Source: Dictyostelium firmibasis (lineage: Eukaryota; Evosea; Eumycetozoa; Dictyosteliales; Dictyosteliaceae). From it: a stretch of 64,000 nucleotides of DNA. The notes under the pieces were generated by a model. It made no database searches. It was given only the letters and a program-made list of their open reading frames with translations, and had not been told where the DNA came from. A program made the position numbers and the translations under genes. The DNA is taken from assembly GCA_036169595.1 (NCBI GenBank), contig CM069769.1:2340001-2404000 (forward strand), read 5' to 3'. Positions 22,757-39,754 of this stretch are shown piece after piece. Each line of letters begins with the position of its first letter. Positions within the stretch are counted from its first letter, which is position 1.

Positions 22757-25510
22757 TTTCCAGTATTACTATCTAAAATTTGAATTGTTGTTTTCTCAGA
22801 TTGATGGTTATGATTATTATTTGTAGTGTTATCTAAAATTTGGATTGTATTAATTACTGGATAATAATTACCACCAATCATACTGAATACTGTTTCATCG
22901 TCGAATTTTGATTGATATAGTCTTTCTATTAATTCTAAACCATTATTAGTGTAGAATTTTTTATCATTATTAATTGATGTGCTATATTGACTTCCGATCT
23001 CTTTATTCCAACCTGCTGCTACAATATTATCAATCTCAAAGTATTGTTCTTCATTTATTATTTCCGATGATGTATTGAATGTGTTTGTATGATTTGTACT
23101 ATAAACTATATAACTTTGTGAACAATTACTTGTATATAAAATTGTAACCATTTGAACTAATGAACCTGTGATTTTATAGAATTTTGGATTTGTTGGTTTC
23201 AAATTAATTGGTAATCCTGTGGATCTAAATCTGTAAGTGCTATCATCGTTACTAGTATATTCTATATAGTTTTGTGTAATTGGTATTGAATATTCATTTT
23301 GAATTAAATCGTCAAAACTTGTTAAAGTTAAAAGGTTATAATTTTCATTTAAATAGTTGAAATTTAAATTGAACATTGAATTTCCAATTGTAACTGGTGA
23401 CGATGATGTTGATGTTGATGTTGATGATGTTGATGTTGATGTTGATGTTGATGTTGATGTTGATGTTGATGTTGATGTTGATTCTGGAGTTAATTCAGAA
23501 ACTTCACTAATCTCCGATAAAATAGGTTTACTTAAAACTCCATTCTCTAAGAGGTATATTAATAGTTCATCATCTCCAAACATTTGATTGCTTTCTATGT
23601 TTGATGTTATAATTATAAAATAAGTTGAAATACCTAATGATGGTGTTTGAACTTGAAAGTAAAGATACGATTCACCGCTTTTATCTATTCTTTCGACAAT
23701 TTGAGATTGAATTGAGTTTAATTCATAGTCATAAACTGTTACAATCGTTGAAGGCGGTAGTTGAATTTGAACATATTCTGAACGATCCCATCCTAGACTA
23801 TTTGTAAATGAAATTGCAAAAATATCACCAACCTGTGAATTGATTATGATTGTATTATTACAAGAATAATCTAAATTTATTGATTTATTTGCTAAAAGGT
23901 ATCCTACAATATCAGGGATTACATTATTCATAGTATTTGATTGTACTTGATCCAACATTAAAATATAATTTTCTCTTACTTTAATTTTTGCAGTACCTGT
24001 AATTGCATCGTGATGTGTAAGAATACCACTAACATTTCTATGTTGTACCAATGTGCTATAAATATTCTCTAATTGATCATTTAAATTGAAACCATTTGAT
24101 AATGAATTTGCAAAAGAGTATAGAATTTCACCGACCCTTAATAAACTATCTGATTGCCTTGGGATTTGTTTTAATTCTGAATAGGAACTAAAGAAACCAG
24201 TCCAATAGGTTGAACATGTACCATACTCTCGATATTCATTGTACTCACAATTCGTATAATCGAAATAATCTTGATTTGATAATTTTGGGAATATCGATGT
24301 TGAATTGTTGGTATCTTGAAATACTTTTTCGAAATATTCATCAACAGTTGCATATCTAATATTTATTCCATATGATTGATTTGAATTTATATTGTTTATT
24401 AAAATATCCATATTGTCAAATTCTAATGATGAATTTTGAAATCTAAAATCGCCTCCAAATGGTAATAAAAGATTATTATGTCTAAATAATTCAACTCTTT
24501 GTTTTATAATCTCTACTAATAATTCCACTCTACTTGTAATATCAAAAGATGAAATTTGTGGATTTACTGCATTATCTCCTTCAAAATCAAAACCTGATGT
24601 ATATGTTAAACTTGGATCTTCATAATCCTCAATTGTTAAACTAAAAGAAATAAAATAAACAATTAGTATTGAATTAATAATTTGTATCATTGATACAACA
24701 ATTAATAAAAATGAATAATTACAATGGTGAATTATAATGATGATCTAAAACATGAGTAAATATCGAAGTGTTTGGATAATTCTGTGATGGAAACCATAGG
24801 AATTCAAATTCTCTTTCTGTTGTCATTATTCCAGAACCTGAAATATTCATTTGAGTTGCATTATAAATATATTTAATTCTATCGTCAACTCTATTGATAA
24901 CATGATATTTGAAATTCATCAATGAGAATAACATTGGTGTTAATGTTGATGGTCCAAATGGATCGATTTGCCAACCAATTTCTGGTTTGACTCCGAATTG
25001 TTTTAAAAGAAATTGATGTCCTAATGTCATTTGGTTGATAACTGCTTGATAATCTGTCAATGCTTCATCATTTTGAGCCCATCCTCCACCTACAAAATAA
25101 AGTTGTTTATTTGAAATTAATTGTCTGACTTGATTTTGTGTATCTTCATTTTGCTCATTCCACCACCATTCAAAATAAATTCTTTAAAAAAATTAATAAA
25201 TATGTATATAATTGAGTAAAAATAAAAAAAATTTAAAAAAATGAAATATATTTACTTACATTTCAGCCCAATTAAATTTTTTTGTTTTATCATTTATTAA
25301 AGTTTCCACAACATTATTGAGAATTAATGTTACATTTTGTAGGAAATATTGTTCAACAGTTTGAACCCAACCAACATCACAATGACTATGGGGTGTTAAG
25401 AAAACTTCAATAAAAATTTGATCATCGCCATATATTTCTTGTTGAGAAACTGTATTTAATATTAAAAAAACTAAACAAACAAATAAATAACAAAATGATT
25501 TGTAAATCAT
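21943..25510 (-). CDS. GH38 alpha-mannosidase (lysosomal/secreted class II)
   Basis: Proposed complement of join 21943..24640, 24723..25181, 25260..25510 (1135 residues), with three exons and two short introns in frame. A signal peptide (MIYKSFCYLFVCLVFLILNT) is followed by the GH38 catalytic core: TPHSHCDVGWVQT (zinc ligands), FEWWWNEQ, GWQIDPFG (nucleophile Asp) and LTHHDAITGTAK. Middle and C-terminal mannosidase domains follow. It trims alpha-linked mannose from glycoproteins, in lysosomes or after secretion. Two low-complexity inserts are unusual: a (ST)n run near residue 615 and an Asn run of about 50 near 860, coded by AAC. The genus has several paralogues and I cannot say which one this is (manA is only one candidate). 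Confidence 0.9.
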
Positions 25511-26045
25511 ATTGATTTATATTTGAAAAAAAAAAAAAAATGAGAAATCAATCTAAAAAAAAAAAAAAATAAAAATAAAAAAGTAAAAAAAAAAAGGTCA
25601 AAAATCAAATTATCCACCAGGCCAATCACAATATCTTAATTTCAACAAAAAATATTAATATATTTTTTTTTTATTTTTATTTTTTTATTGTTCAAAAAAT
25701 ACAATAATTAAGTTTGGATAATTTGTTTATTTTATTATTTCAGACAATTGCCTTACTATTTTTCGGGCCTATTTTATATCTGAAACAAAAATAAACAATG
25801 GCTATATTAATATTTAAGTATCTTTCACACCCAATATATAAACTTTAAAAAAAAAAAAAAAAGAACCCACACAAATTTTCACACTAAATTTAAACTACAA
25901 ATATAATAAATTCAAAAAGATTTCTTTTTTAAAAAATATATAAATATTTATATAAATTCATTTTTAAAAAAAAATATATATATATTTTTATTTTAAATTA
26001 TATTTTTCAAAAACACAAGACTTTAAAGAAAAAAAAAAAAAAAAA
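25511..26045. other. divergent intergenic region
   Basis: Shared upstream region of the mannosidase (leftward) and the small secreted protein (rightward). Mostly A/T runs; a more complex stretch near 25600-25640 and 25730-25800. Nothing else seen. Confidence 0.55.
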
Positions 26046-26878
<833 letters not shown>

Positions 26879-26980
26879 AAAAAAAATAATAATTAAAATA
26901 TTTGAATTTTAAAAATTATACCAGTATAATAATAAAAAAAAAAAAAAAAAAAAAATTTTTTCTTAAAGGTCAAAGTTAAG

Positions 26981-30558
<3,578 letters not shown>

Positions 30559-30697
30559 TTTTTTTTTTTTTTTTGTGAAATAAATAATTATTTTTATGCT
30601 ATATTTTCTACTTTTTAAAAATAATCTATACAATCTTTAAAGATATTATTATTATTATTATTTTTTTTTTTTTTTTTGTGTTCTGTCTCTATTTTTA

Positions 30698-30728
<31 letters not shown>

Positions 30729-30811
30729 TTTTTTTTTTTTTTTTTTTTTTTTTTATTTTTATTTTTTTTTTTTTGGCTATATTTTTAATTGGGTGTTTAT
30801 AAAAAATTAAT

Positions 30812-30843
<32 letters not shown>

Positions 30844-31110
30844 TAGTGATCAAAAATAAAAAATAAAAAATAAAAAAAAAGGTTTTTTTTATTTATTTTA
30901 TATGGTATACGGTTTTAACGGTTGGTTATATGTGTTACCAAAATCTATCATATATAAGATAAAAAATAAAAAGGTGTTTTGTGAAAAAAAAAAAAATTTC
31001 GAAAAAAAAAAATAAAAAAAAAAAAAATAAAAAATAAAAAAAAAAAAGCACAGAAAATTTAAATGTTTTTGGTGTGTTGTTGTGGTGTTCTTTGTCTATT
31101 TCCATAAATA

Positions 31111-31148
<38 letters not shown>

Positions 31149-31192
31149 CTATTTTAAAAAAAAATAAAATAAAAATAAATAAATTTGACATC
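30559..31192. other. intergenic
   Basis: Upstream region of the KDM5-like gene and 3' flank of APC10. Poly-T and poly-A runs; one more complex stretch at 30900-30960 and another at 31050-31110. No ORF or RNA gene recognised. Confidence 0.55.
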
Positions 31193-32260
31193 TTATCTTA
31201 AAGTTTGAAACATTGATACTTCTGGTGAATTAAATTTTGGATATTGTGTGTAATTTTCAATTGAACTATTTTTTATTTCCAAAAATAAAAAATAAAATAA
31301 TATAAAAAGTCTTAGTATCATGATTGTATTGTTATTATTTTGTTAATTGCTTAAATACATACATTTTTTTTCCATAAACTTTTATTTGCCTTATATGAGA
31401 ATCTCTTCCATTTTTTAAATTTGACAGAATTGATATTTGTAATAAATTTGCTTTAAGTGAACTATGGTTAAATAGGATTTAGAGTTAATATTTAAAATTA
31501 TTTGCTTACACAACAACATTATCTCATATCATTTTCCATATCATAATTTTTTTATTGGTAAATTTCATTAAAATTTACAAACTAATTTTTCATTTTTTTT
31601 TTTTCACTTTTTTTTTTTTTTTTTTGGATAGAAACTGATAGAATTTACACCATTTTCAGTGCCAAAAAAAAAGTTGGTCCAATTTACAAAATAAAAAAAA
31701 AAAAAAAAAATTAAATTTTTAAAAATAAATTAAAATAATAAAAACTTACTTATTATTAAAATTTAAAGGAATATTTATCCAACCAGAGGGTTCTTCTAAT
31801 TCAGTTAATATAATTTCTTGAAGGTCATGCAATATTGAGCCAGCTTTAATTGATATTTTACAAGGTGTATAACTTTCATCCAATTTATAATCACAATGAA
31901 TTAATAAATTTTCAATAAAGCATTTCTTTGGAAATTGAATTGTAATATGATGTGGTTGTTGAGCATCTGATCTGTATTTTATGTTTTAAAAAACAAAATA
32001 AAATAAAAATAAAAAATAAAACTATTACTTAGAAATTGTTTTTATTATTATTCTTCTTATTTTATTTTATTTTTAAAAATAACATACTGCCAAAATGTAT
32101 CTAAATTATTATCACGCAATTGTTCAACACCTGATCCTGGTTTTGCTGATGAGACAGACCAAGATGCATGTTTACCAATCTCCACTTTATTTGATTCAAT
32201 TTCTTGTAAAATTGGATCATCTAATCTGTTATTTGAATTAATATTTGAATTTTTAATCAT
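31193..32260 (-). CDS. anapc10: anaphase-promoting complex subunit 10 (DOC1)
   Basis: Proposed complement of join 31193..31265, 31363..31461, 31750..31971, 32088..32260 (188 residues, like APC10 in other species). Only exon 1 stands out as an open frame; the rest follows from family fit, and all joins are in phase 2. Signatures: [20 protein letters not shown] and NNLDTFWQ, then [34 protein letters not shown]-like [13 protein letters not shown], and [20 protein letters not shown]. This is the DOC-domain jelly roll that, with the co-activator, binds degron substrates of the APC/C ubiquitin ligase. The C-terminus ([11 protein letters not shown]) replaces the usual Ile-Arg tail that docks APC3 and ends in Leu-Arg. 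Confidence 0.92.
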
Positions 32261-32280
32261 TTTAATTTTTTATTTTATTT

Positions 32281-32323
<43 letters not shown>

Positions 32324-32645
32324 TTATTGTGGTGGTTATTATATATACAAAAATTGAAACCCTTCAAGGGAAAAAAAATAAAAACAAACGTTTTTTTATT
32401 TTTTTTTTTTAACCCAAAAATTATTTTTTTTAAATTTTTTTTTTAAAAAAAAGCGCCAAAAAACTCTTTTTTTTTTCCATTAATATTTTAAGATAATAGT
32501 TACTATAAAAGTTACTAAATATACTTTATTGTTGTTATTTTTAAAAAATAAAAAAAAAATAAAAAAATTGAGAAAATAAAAAAATCTAAAAAAAAAACAG
32601 GTTTGTATTTAATAAGGAATGAAAAGATTTTTTTTTCTAAAAATT
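32261..32645. other. intergenic
   Basis: A TTTA tetranucleotide array at about 32280-32323, then A/T runs. Upstream of APC10 and downstream of MTG1. Nothing else seen. Confidence 0.55.
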
Positions 32646-32903
32646 TTAATTTTCTTCTTTTTTTGGTTGATTTGATTGAAAATGTATTTTATCAAGAGTG
32701 AAACAACCTAATCTTCCTTCTCTATATTGAGCAATAAAATATTTTGCAGCCAATTCTAAATCTGGTGAACCACCCGATAATAACATTTTATTCCTTTTTG
32801 AAACTTGTTTTAAAAATTCATTAATATTATCGGTTGGTTCATTTGAAAAATTATTTAAATTATTACCATCATCATTACTATTATCTTGAGCATTATTATC
32901 ATC

Positions 32904-32968
<65 letters not shown>

Positions 32969-33499
32969 CATTAGTTTGTGGTTCAATTAATTTTAAATAA
33001 TTGAAATTTGAAATTGAATTTAATTTAAATAATAAGAAATCTGATAAAGTTATTAATGGCACAATTTTTTCACTGATACAACCTAATAATGCCAAAGTTA
33101 GTGTAACTTCACTTGAGTCTAAATTACCTGGTATCATAATACCTGGTGTATCAACAATGAAAATAGGTGGATCTTCACAAGCCACGAAACCACTAATATG
33201 TCTAGTTACACCTGGCAATGCACCAACTTTTGCAGATTTTGAACCTCCAATTTTTGAAGCGTTTCTAACGGAATTAATAAAACTTGATTTACCAACATTT
33301 GGTAAACCACAAATTAAAACATTCAATGGTTTCTTTAATTGTGTTGTTAAATAATTTTTATGTTTTGGTGGATAAAGTTTATGATGAATTTCAACCGCTT
33401 TCTTTACTAATTGATATGGATGTTTCGGATTACTTTTATTTAATTTAGTTGATAATGCTAATGGTGATGATGTTAATATTGATTGTGTAAATTCAACAA

Positions 33500-33571
<72 letters not shown>

Positions 33572-33896
33572 GGGGTGATTTTTGTTGTTCAAAATATTGT
33601 TTGATTTTAGGTTGTAGATTTTTGTTTGATAAATCATTTTTATTTAAAACTATAAATTTAGTGGTTTTCTTTTTTGATGACTCTTTTAAGAGTTCTGATA
33701 ACATTGGATTCTCTGTTGAGATTGGAGCTCTTGAATCACGAATTTCCATTACAATATCTATAAATTTTAATGTTTCGACTAATAATTTCCTACTCTTAAT
33801 CATATGACCTGGGAACCAATTAATTTTACCAAGTTGATCATATGGAAATTCTTTTCGAAATTTATTACTAAAATTTATAATTTTATTAACACTCAT
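32646..33896 (-). CDS. mtg1: mitochondrial ribosome-associated GTPase 1 (MTG1)
   Basis: Single exon, 416 residues. A circularly permuted YlqF/YawG-type GTPase: INWFPGHMIKSRK opening, DIVMEIRDSRAP, then G4 (LNKNDL) ahead of G1 (GLPNVGKSS), G2 region (GALPGVTRH) and G3 (DTPGI). The INWFPGHM start and the C-terminal helical part (LAAKYFIAQYREGRLG) fit MTG1, which works on assembly of the mitochondrial large ribosomal subunit. Two inserts are lineage-specific: a Gln run of about 25 just after G4 and an Asn run of about 23 near residue 330. The N-terminus (MSVNKIINFSNKFRKEFPY) is short and basic, consistent with mitochondrial import. Confidence 0.93.
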
Positions 33897-34375
33897 TTTA
33901 TTTATTTTATCAAGTCTAGGTCGATTTTATTTTTTTTTTTTTTTTTAATTTATAATATTATTATCATAATAGTAATAGTTTCTTTGTTTTTTTATTTTAT
34001 TATTTTTTTTTGGTAATTAATTAATCATCGATTTGAATTCAAAAAAAAAAAAAATAATTAAAAAAAATATAAAAAAAAATAAATAAAAAATAAAAAAAAT
34101 AAAAATAAAAAATGAAAGACGTTTTGGAATGAAAAAAAAAAAAATAATAAAAATAAAAATAAAAAAAATAAAAAAATAAAAAAAATTTAAAAAAATGAAA
34201 AGATTTTTTTTCAATTTTTTTTTTTTTTTATTTTTTTTTTTTATTATTAATAATAATAATAAAAAAAAAAAAAAAATTATTTTGAATTCCCCTTCTTCAT
34301 TTATAAATAAACAAAAAATAAAAAAAATAATCAAAAACAAACAAAATAAATATATATATATATTTAAAAATAAGA
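33897..34375. other. divergent intergenic region
   Basis: Common upstream region of MTG1 (leftward) and the RRM gene (rightward). Long A/T runs; open frames here on both strands are Lys/Phe homopolymer artefacts. Confidence 0.55.
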
Positions 34376-35487
34376 ATGGATTTAAATAAAGCACCTCCAT
34401 CTAGGGTTTTATTTGTTAAAGATATACCGCAACACATATCATATGACCATTTTGAAAGTTTATTTAAAAGTTTACCAGGTTATTTAATAATGAGAAGAGT
34501 AATTATTTATAAAAAAATAAATACTAATAATAATAATAATTTGTATTAGCTAATCGTATTATGGGCAAAAAAAAAAAAAAAAAAAAGTTATCAATAAAAA
34601 CAAAAGTTATCAATAATTAGATTTTAACACTTTTTTTATTAAATCAAATATTTTTTCTATTTTTTTATTTTTCTATTTTTTTTATTTTTTTTATTTTTTT
34701 TTATTTTTTCTATTTTTTATTTATTTTATTAAATATTTAGAAACCTCATTTTGCCTTTATAGAATTTAAAGATAGAGAATTTGCAACAATGGCAATGATT
34801 AAATTTTCGGGATATAAATTTAATTCTTCCGACAAACCATTAATAATAGATTATGATAAAGTAAATAATATGATTAAGATAGATTGTGGATAGAAGATCA
34901 AAAAATATATTAATTATATTAATATATTTTATCAATAATAATTTTAACAAAAACAATGTTGATAAAAAAAAAAAAAAATCACATAATAATTTTTAAAAAA
35001 AAAAAGGATAGAAATAAAGATATGTATGGTGAACAAAAAGTTAGAGATACAAAAGATAATTATAGTGGTTATCATAATGACTACAGTAATAGTGGCCATG
35101 GTTATAGTTATGATGGTGATAGAGGTAGGGATAGAGGTTATAGTAAGGATTATAATTATAGTAGTAGTAGTAGCAGTAGAAGAAAAGAAAATGATGAAGA
35201 TGATATTATTAAATTAATAGATAATAAAGATAGAACAAATTCGAAATCATCTTCATCATCACCACCATATTCATCATCTTCTTCATCTCCATTATCCTCT
35301 TCACCATTACTTTCTTCCCATTATCAAGATAGAAAAAGAGTTCGTTCTTCAGATGACCACCATCATTATTCAAGATCATCATCATCATCATCATCATCAT
35401 ATTATTCATCAAATGATAGGTACCACAATGATAGTTATAACCACAATGATAGTTATGTATGTAGTTGTTAACAAAAATATTAATATT

Positions 35488-35529
<42 letters not shown>

Positions 35530-36032
35530 ATAATAATAGTAATGTATTGAAATTAATATAAATAAAAAAAAAAATTGTATAGAGACATTCATCATCATCA
35601 TCATCATCATCATCATATTTAATACCAAGTAGTTCAACACCACTTTCCCCATCAAATTATCAATTACCACTACCATCATCTTCACATTATCATAATGGTG
35701 GAGCATTATCAATACCAACACATCCACATCCACATCCACTTCCAACATCAATTTCAACAGGTATACCATGTCCAACATTATTTGTTTCCAATCTACCAAA
35801 GGATGTAACTGAGAGAGAATTATCAATATTATTTAGATTCATGAGAGGTTTCATTGGAATTCGTCTAATCAATAAAGAAGGTAAACTACCAATGTGTTTT
35901 TGTGATTTCGTTGACACTCCATCTTCAATGTGTGCATTAGATTTTTTACAAGGTTTTAGAATGGATGCTTCTGATATTTCTTCGAGTATTTCAATTGAAT
36001 TTGATAAAGCAAATCATAAGTCAAGAAACTAA
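34376..36032 (+). CDS. two-RRM RNA-binding protein
   Basis: Proposed join 34376..34498, 34741..34860, 35007..35456, 35583..36032 (380 residues; all introns in phase 0). RRM 1 (residues about 8-85) is split by intron 1: RVLFVKDIP (RNP2-like), then PHFAFIEFKDREFATMAM (RNP1-like). A middle linker of about 170 residues is rich in Ser, Tyr, Asp and Arg (GYSYDGDRGRDRGYSKDYNY; SSSSSS; DRKRVRSSDD). RRM 2 (about 280-365) has CPTLFVSNLPKDVTERELSI and LPMCFCDFVDTPSSMCALDF. The second RRM resembles the RBPMS/Whi3 group (LFVxNLP, a CALDFLQGFR-type helix). A role in mRNA binding is inferred; targets are unknown. The Ser/Tyr/Arg linker is typical of proteins found in granules. Confidence 0.85.
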
Positions 36033-36174
36033 AACCAAAAAAAATAAAGCCAAAAAAAAATAATCAAAAAAAAAAAAAGAAAAAAAAAAGAAAAAAAAAA
36101 TCACAAAATAAAAATAATTGTATTTTTAAAAGAAAAAAATAATAAATAATCAAAATCTTATTTATTAATTAAAT

Positions 36175-37785
36175 TTATTTTTTTAAATCTAAATATTTTT
36201 TTAATAGATTATTAACGATTTCAGGATTAGATCTACCTTTAGTTTTTTTCATAATTTCACCCATAAAGAATTTATAAACTCTTTGTTTTCCTTGATGATA
36301 TTCTATAACTTCTTTTGGATGATCATCCACTAATTTTTGAACCAATTGATCCAATAATGAATCATCAGAAATTTGTGATAAACCTTGTGAATCTATTAAA
36401 GTTTTTGGAGATCTATTATCTGAACCATTTAACATTTGGAAAAGAATAGTTTTACCAATGTTTGTTGATATATAACCTTGTTCAATTAAATCTAATAACT
36501 CTGTAAACTTTTCAATACTTAATTGATTTTCATTTGTAATGGATTTAAAATCTGTTATATTATTTGAATTTAACCAAGAGAAAATATCACGTAATAAAAA
36601 GTTTAAAATCTTTTTAACATCTCTTGGTTTATTATTATTATTATTTAGGTTGAATGAAATTGATTGTTCAAAGAATTTCGCTATAGATTGATCTTGAATC
36701 AATAATTCTGCATCATAATTTGTTAGAGAGTATTGTTTAATTAATCTTTTTTTCATATCTTGTGGTAGTTCACCCAATTGTTGTTTGATTTTATTTATTC
36801 TTTCTTCAGAGATAATCAATGGTGGTAAATCTGGATCAGGGAAAAATCTATAATCAACCTCATCCTCTTTTGTACGTAAATGATAGGTTTCACCAGTTTC
36901 TTGATTGAAACCACGTGTTTCTCTAGAGATTTTCTTATCATCACTCTCTAAAAGATTAATTTGACGACGTGCTTCAGAATCAATACTTGAAACAATTGCT
37001 TTTGCAGATATCATATTTTTTAATTCAACACGTGTTCCAAACTCGGTGTTTGGTTTATGAACTGATATATTTACATCACAACGCATTTCACCAAATTGCA
37101 TATTTGCATCAGAACTACCAATATGTTTGAGAAGATGTTGAAGTTTTTGAATATAACAACCTACTTGTTCACTAGATGTAAAATCAGCATGTGATACAAT
37201 CTCCATTAAACCAATACCTGCACGATTTAAATCAACTAAAGATTTGGTTGGGTGTAAATCATGAATTGATTTACCACTATCTTGTTCCAATTGTATATGT
37301 GAGATTCTAACTTTATGTTGTCTACCATCACCAAGTTCTAACTCTATTGAACCACCTTTTACAATTGGTTCAGTTAATTGTGTAATTTGATAACCTTGTG
37401 GTAAATCTTGATAGAAATAATGTTTACGATCAAAAAAACTATATCTATTAATCGTTCCACCAATTGCCAATCCAGTTTTAATAGCTTGTTCAACACATTT
37501 ATCATTTAATACTGGTAATACACCTGGAAATGCTGCATCTACAAAACTTACACGTGAATTTGCTTTAAAACCTTCCATTGAACCAATATTTAAACTATTG
37601 GAAAATAATTTCTCTTTGGTTTTGGTTTGTGCATGTACCTCTATACCAACTATTAGCTCCCATGTTTCGCCAGTTTTTAAACTTTTCAAATAATCTTTAT
37701 TATCAATTACAACATTTTTAATTTGATTCGTAGTACTATAAAATAATTTATTATTTACTTTATTAATTTTATTTAAATAATTCAT
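36175..37785 (-). CDS. gatB: mitochondrial glutamyl-tRNA(Gln) amidotransferase subunit B
   Basis: Single exon, 536 residues. An N-terminal stretch of about 35 residues (MNYLNKINKVNNKLFYSTTN) looks like a mitochondrial import signal, then WELIVGIEVHAQ, DRKHYFYQDLPQGYQITQ, VDLNRAGIGLMEIV, GEMRCDVNISVHKP and YRFFPDPDLPPL, all GatB/GatE signatures, with the C-terminal Yqey-like domain ending in GEIMKKTKGRSNPEIVN. With GatA and GatC it turns Glu-tRNA(Gln) into Gln-tRNA(Gln) in mitochondria. No insert or break. Ends 142 bases from the convergent RRM gene. MTG1, also of mitochondrial translation, lies one gene to the left; there is no sign of co-regulation. Confidence 0.95.
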   Translation of the reverse strand: MNYLNKINKVNNKLFYSTTNQIKNVVIDNKDYLKSLKTGETWELIVGIEVHAQTKTKEKLFSNSLNIGSMEGFKANSRVSFVDAAFPGVLPVLNDKCVEQAIKTGLAIGGTINRYSFFDRKHYFYQDLPQGYQITQLTEPIVKGGSIELELGDGRQHKVRISHIQLEQDSGKSIHDLHPTKSLVDLNRAGIGLMEIVSHADFTSSEQVGCYIQKLQHLLKHIGSSDANMQFGEMRCDVNISVHKPNTEFGTRVELKNMISAKAIVSSIDSEARRQINLLESDDKKISRETRGFNQETGETYHLRTKEDEVDYRFFPDPDLPPLIISEERINKIKQQLGELPQDMKKRLIKQYSLTNYDAELLIQDQSIAKFFEQSISFNLNNNNNKPRDVKKILNFLLRDIFSWLNSNNITDFKSITNENQLSIEKFTELLDLIEQGYISTNIGKTILFQMLNGSDNRSPKTLIDSQGLSQISDDSLLDQLVQKLVDDHPKEVIEYHQGKQRVYKFFMGEIMKKTKGRSNPEIVNNLLKKYLDLKK

Positions 37786-37974
37786 ATTAATTAATAAAGT
37801 CGTTGTTGTTGTAATTTCACGAAATTAAAAATGATTTTTTCATAAAAAAAATAAAAAAAAAAAATAAAAAAAAATAAAAAAAATAAAAAAAAAAAAATAT
37901 AAAAAAACATATTTTCTTTTTTCATTTCATTTTTGTAAAAATAAAAAACAGATATCTAAAAATAAAACATAAAA

Positions 37975-38619
37975 ATGGGTGATAATAATAATAATAATAA
38001 AGAAAAAGAAAATATTAAAGAAATAGAAAAAGATAACAATGAAGATAAAGTGGATAATAAAAACAGAGAAAAAGTTGAAGGTGAAGAAAATAAAGATAAA
38101 ACTATAGATGAAACAAATAAAAAAGAAGAAATAAAAATTGTGCCATTAAATTTTAAAAAACCAACAAAAATTAGAAATATAAGAAAAATTACGAAATCAA
38201 ACGACGATAATAATAATAATAGTAATAATAATAATAAAGAAAAAGATAATGAAGAAAATGAAGATAGTTTACAAGATTTATTAGAGTTAACAAAGGAAAA
38301 ACAAAAATTAAGGGAAAAAGGTAAAGGTGTAAATGTTGGTGTACTTGCTGAAGGTCCTCATGTTAAACAAGCTCTTAGAGAATTAGAAAATAAATTGGAT
38401 GATTCTTTTACTGTTCATCAAGATAAACAAGAAGTCAATATTTATTTGTAAGTTTTTATTTTTTTTATTTTTTTATTTTTTTTTTCCTTTCATCCAAGAG
38501 ATGTGTTTTATTTATTTTAATATTACCTTATATTTATAGAGAAAAATATGTAAATGAGCAATTAGAAATAAAAAAACAACAGCTTTTAAAAAAGAATTTA
38601 ATTAATGATAATAACAATG

Positions 38620-38660
<41 letters not shown>

Positions 38661-39094
38661 CCAAATGTTAATGAAGATGAAAAAAAAAATGATATAAATT
38701 TATTTGAAACACCAGAGCATCTAAAAAGTCAAAAGGGCAAAGTCGAAGAAAAAACAAATTGGGTAGCAGGTATTGCTGAGGTACAATTACCAGATACCTA
38801 TAAATATAAAAATATTGTAGAAACTGAAAGAGCAAAGGATGCTTTGGATAAACAACCCAAAAACTATGAAAGATTATCAACTCCCCAAAATTTTAATCAA
38901 AATTATCAATATCATAATAGATGTAAGAATCATTCTTTTATATTTTTAAACTTTTTTTTTTTCACACAAAAGAAAAATGTTATTAACCATTTTTCTTACA
39001 ATAATCAGACGTCAATAACAAAAAGCAAAGGAATGAAGATAAAGCCACTGATAAAGAGGCAATGGACAATTTTAAAAAGAGGTTCAGATATTAA
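37975..39094 (+). CDS. C9orf78/TLS1-family spliceosome-associated protein
   Basis: Proposed join 37975..38447, 38540..38922, 39009..39094 (313 residues). The acidic/Lys-rich, Asn-rich start is followed by TKIRNIRKITK, ELTKEKQKLREKGKGVNVGV, EKYVNEQLE, KTNWVAGIAEVQLPDTYKYK and ETERAKDAL. After the second intron the reading ends NEDKATDKEAMDNFKKRFRY, matching the C-terminus of human C9orf78 (DDYHYEKFKKMNRRY). That match fixes the last acceptor at 39008 (CAG); reading straight through the intron gives a different, spurious end. The family (yeast Tls1) works with the spliceosome and Brr2 and affects splice-site choice, in the nucleus. Divergent from GatB across 189 bases. Confidence 0.88.
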
Positions 39095-39277
39095 AATTTT
39101 TTTGGAAAAAAAAATAAAATTTAAAACAAATTTTGCAAACTTTTTAAATAATAATTAGGGAAATATAGGTGAATTGTAGTCGAAGGGAATTATTAATCCC
39201 TAATGTAGCTAATACTATAGTGAATATTTTTTATATTTTTAAAGTATTTATTTATTTAAAGATTATTTTATTTACTA

Positions 39278-39406
39278 TTAATAAATTCATTATATTTTCC
39301 ACTCACTTTATACAAATAACAAATACAAATAAGTTATATAGTTATTTATTTGTATTTGTTATTTGTATAAAGTAAGTGAGTGGATAATATAATAAATTTA
39401 TTAATT
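39278..39406. repeat. long inverted repeat (hairpin)
   Basis: Two arms of about 58 bases (ATTAATAAATT...CCACTCAC...ACAAATAACAAATACAAATA and its complement) around a loop of about 10, the right arm having four extra bases. It lies in the 540 bases between the TLS1-like gene and tRNA-Val(TAC), a stretch with no ORF. Could be a small MITE-like remnant or a terminator-like structure. Confidence 0.7.
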
Positions 39407-39639
39407 GGAATAATTCTTTAAATACTAAATTTGTAATGACATTATCTTGAATATGGAATTGATAACAGATTAAAAGGTTTTTTTAACTGACAAGACTTTG
39501 TAACTCTATTGTAAGAATTCAGATAATCCTTTATGCTGGAAGTAGTTTTTTAAAAAAAAATAAAATAGAATTTATATAAACTTTTTTCGAAATTTTTTTT
39601 CGAATTTTAAACCTTCAATAGTAAACAAGATTATAACAT

Positions 39640-39713
39640 GGTCGGATGGTGTAGTCGGTTATCACGGTTGCTTTACACGCAACAGGTCTCGAGTTCGATC
39701 CTCGGTCGGATCA
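39640..39713 (+). tRNA. tRNA-Val(TAC)
   Basis: Anticodon stem GTTGC/GCAAC with loop TTTACAC gives TAC. D arm GTGTAGTCGGTTATCAC and T stem TCGAG/CTCGG are good. Acceptor GGTCGGA pairs with TCGGATC except for a G-G mismatch at the fifth pair and one G-U. Otherwise intact with A and B boxes, so probably functional, but the mismatch leaves room for a decaying copy. Confidence 0.85.
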
Positions 39714-39743
39714 TACTTTTCCACCCGAAACTAATTAGATCAC

Positions 39744-39754
39744 GAGTTCGATCC
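39744..39754 (+). promoter_or_regulatory. external B box downstream of tRNA-Val(TAC)
   Basis: GAGTTCGATCC, 30 bases past the tRNA end, inside a perfect 5-bp stem-loop (ACGAG/CTCGT) that looks like a lone T arm. The SINE insertion at 39766 begins just after it and duplicates part of it. Confidence 0.65.

Noticed and set aside
22524-22826. Open frame of poly-Cys/poly-Leu on the plus strand
   Set aside because: Shadow of the AAC-coded Asn run of the mannosidase gene on the other strand.
35209-35826. Minus-strand frame rich in Met, Tyr and Val
   Set aside because: Antisense of the Ser/Tyr-rich linker and second RRM of the RNA-binding protein; no splice logic or family match.
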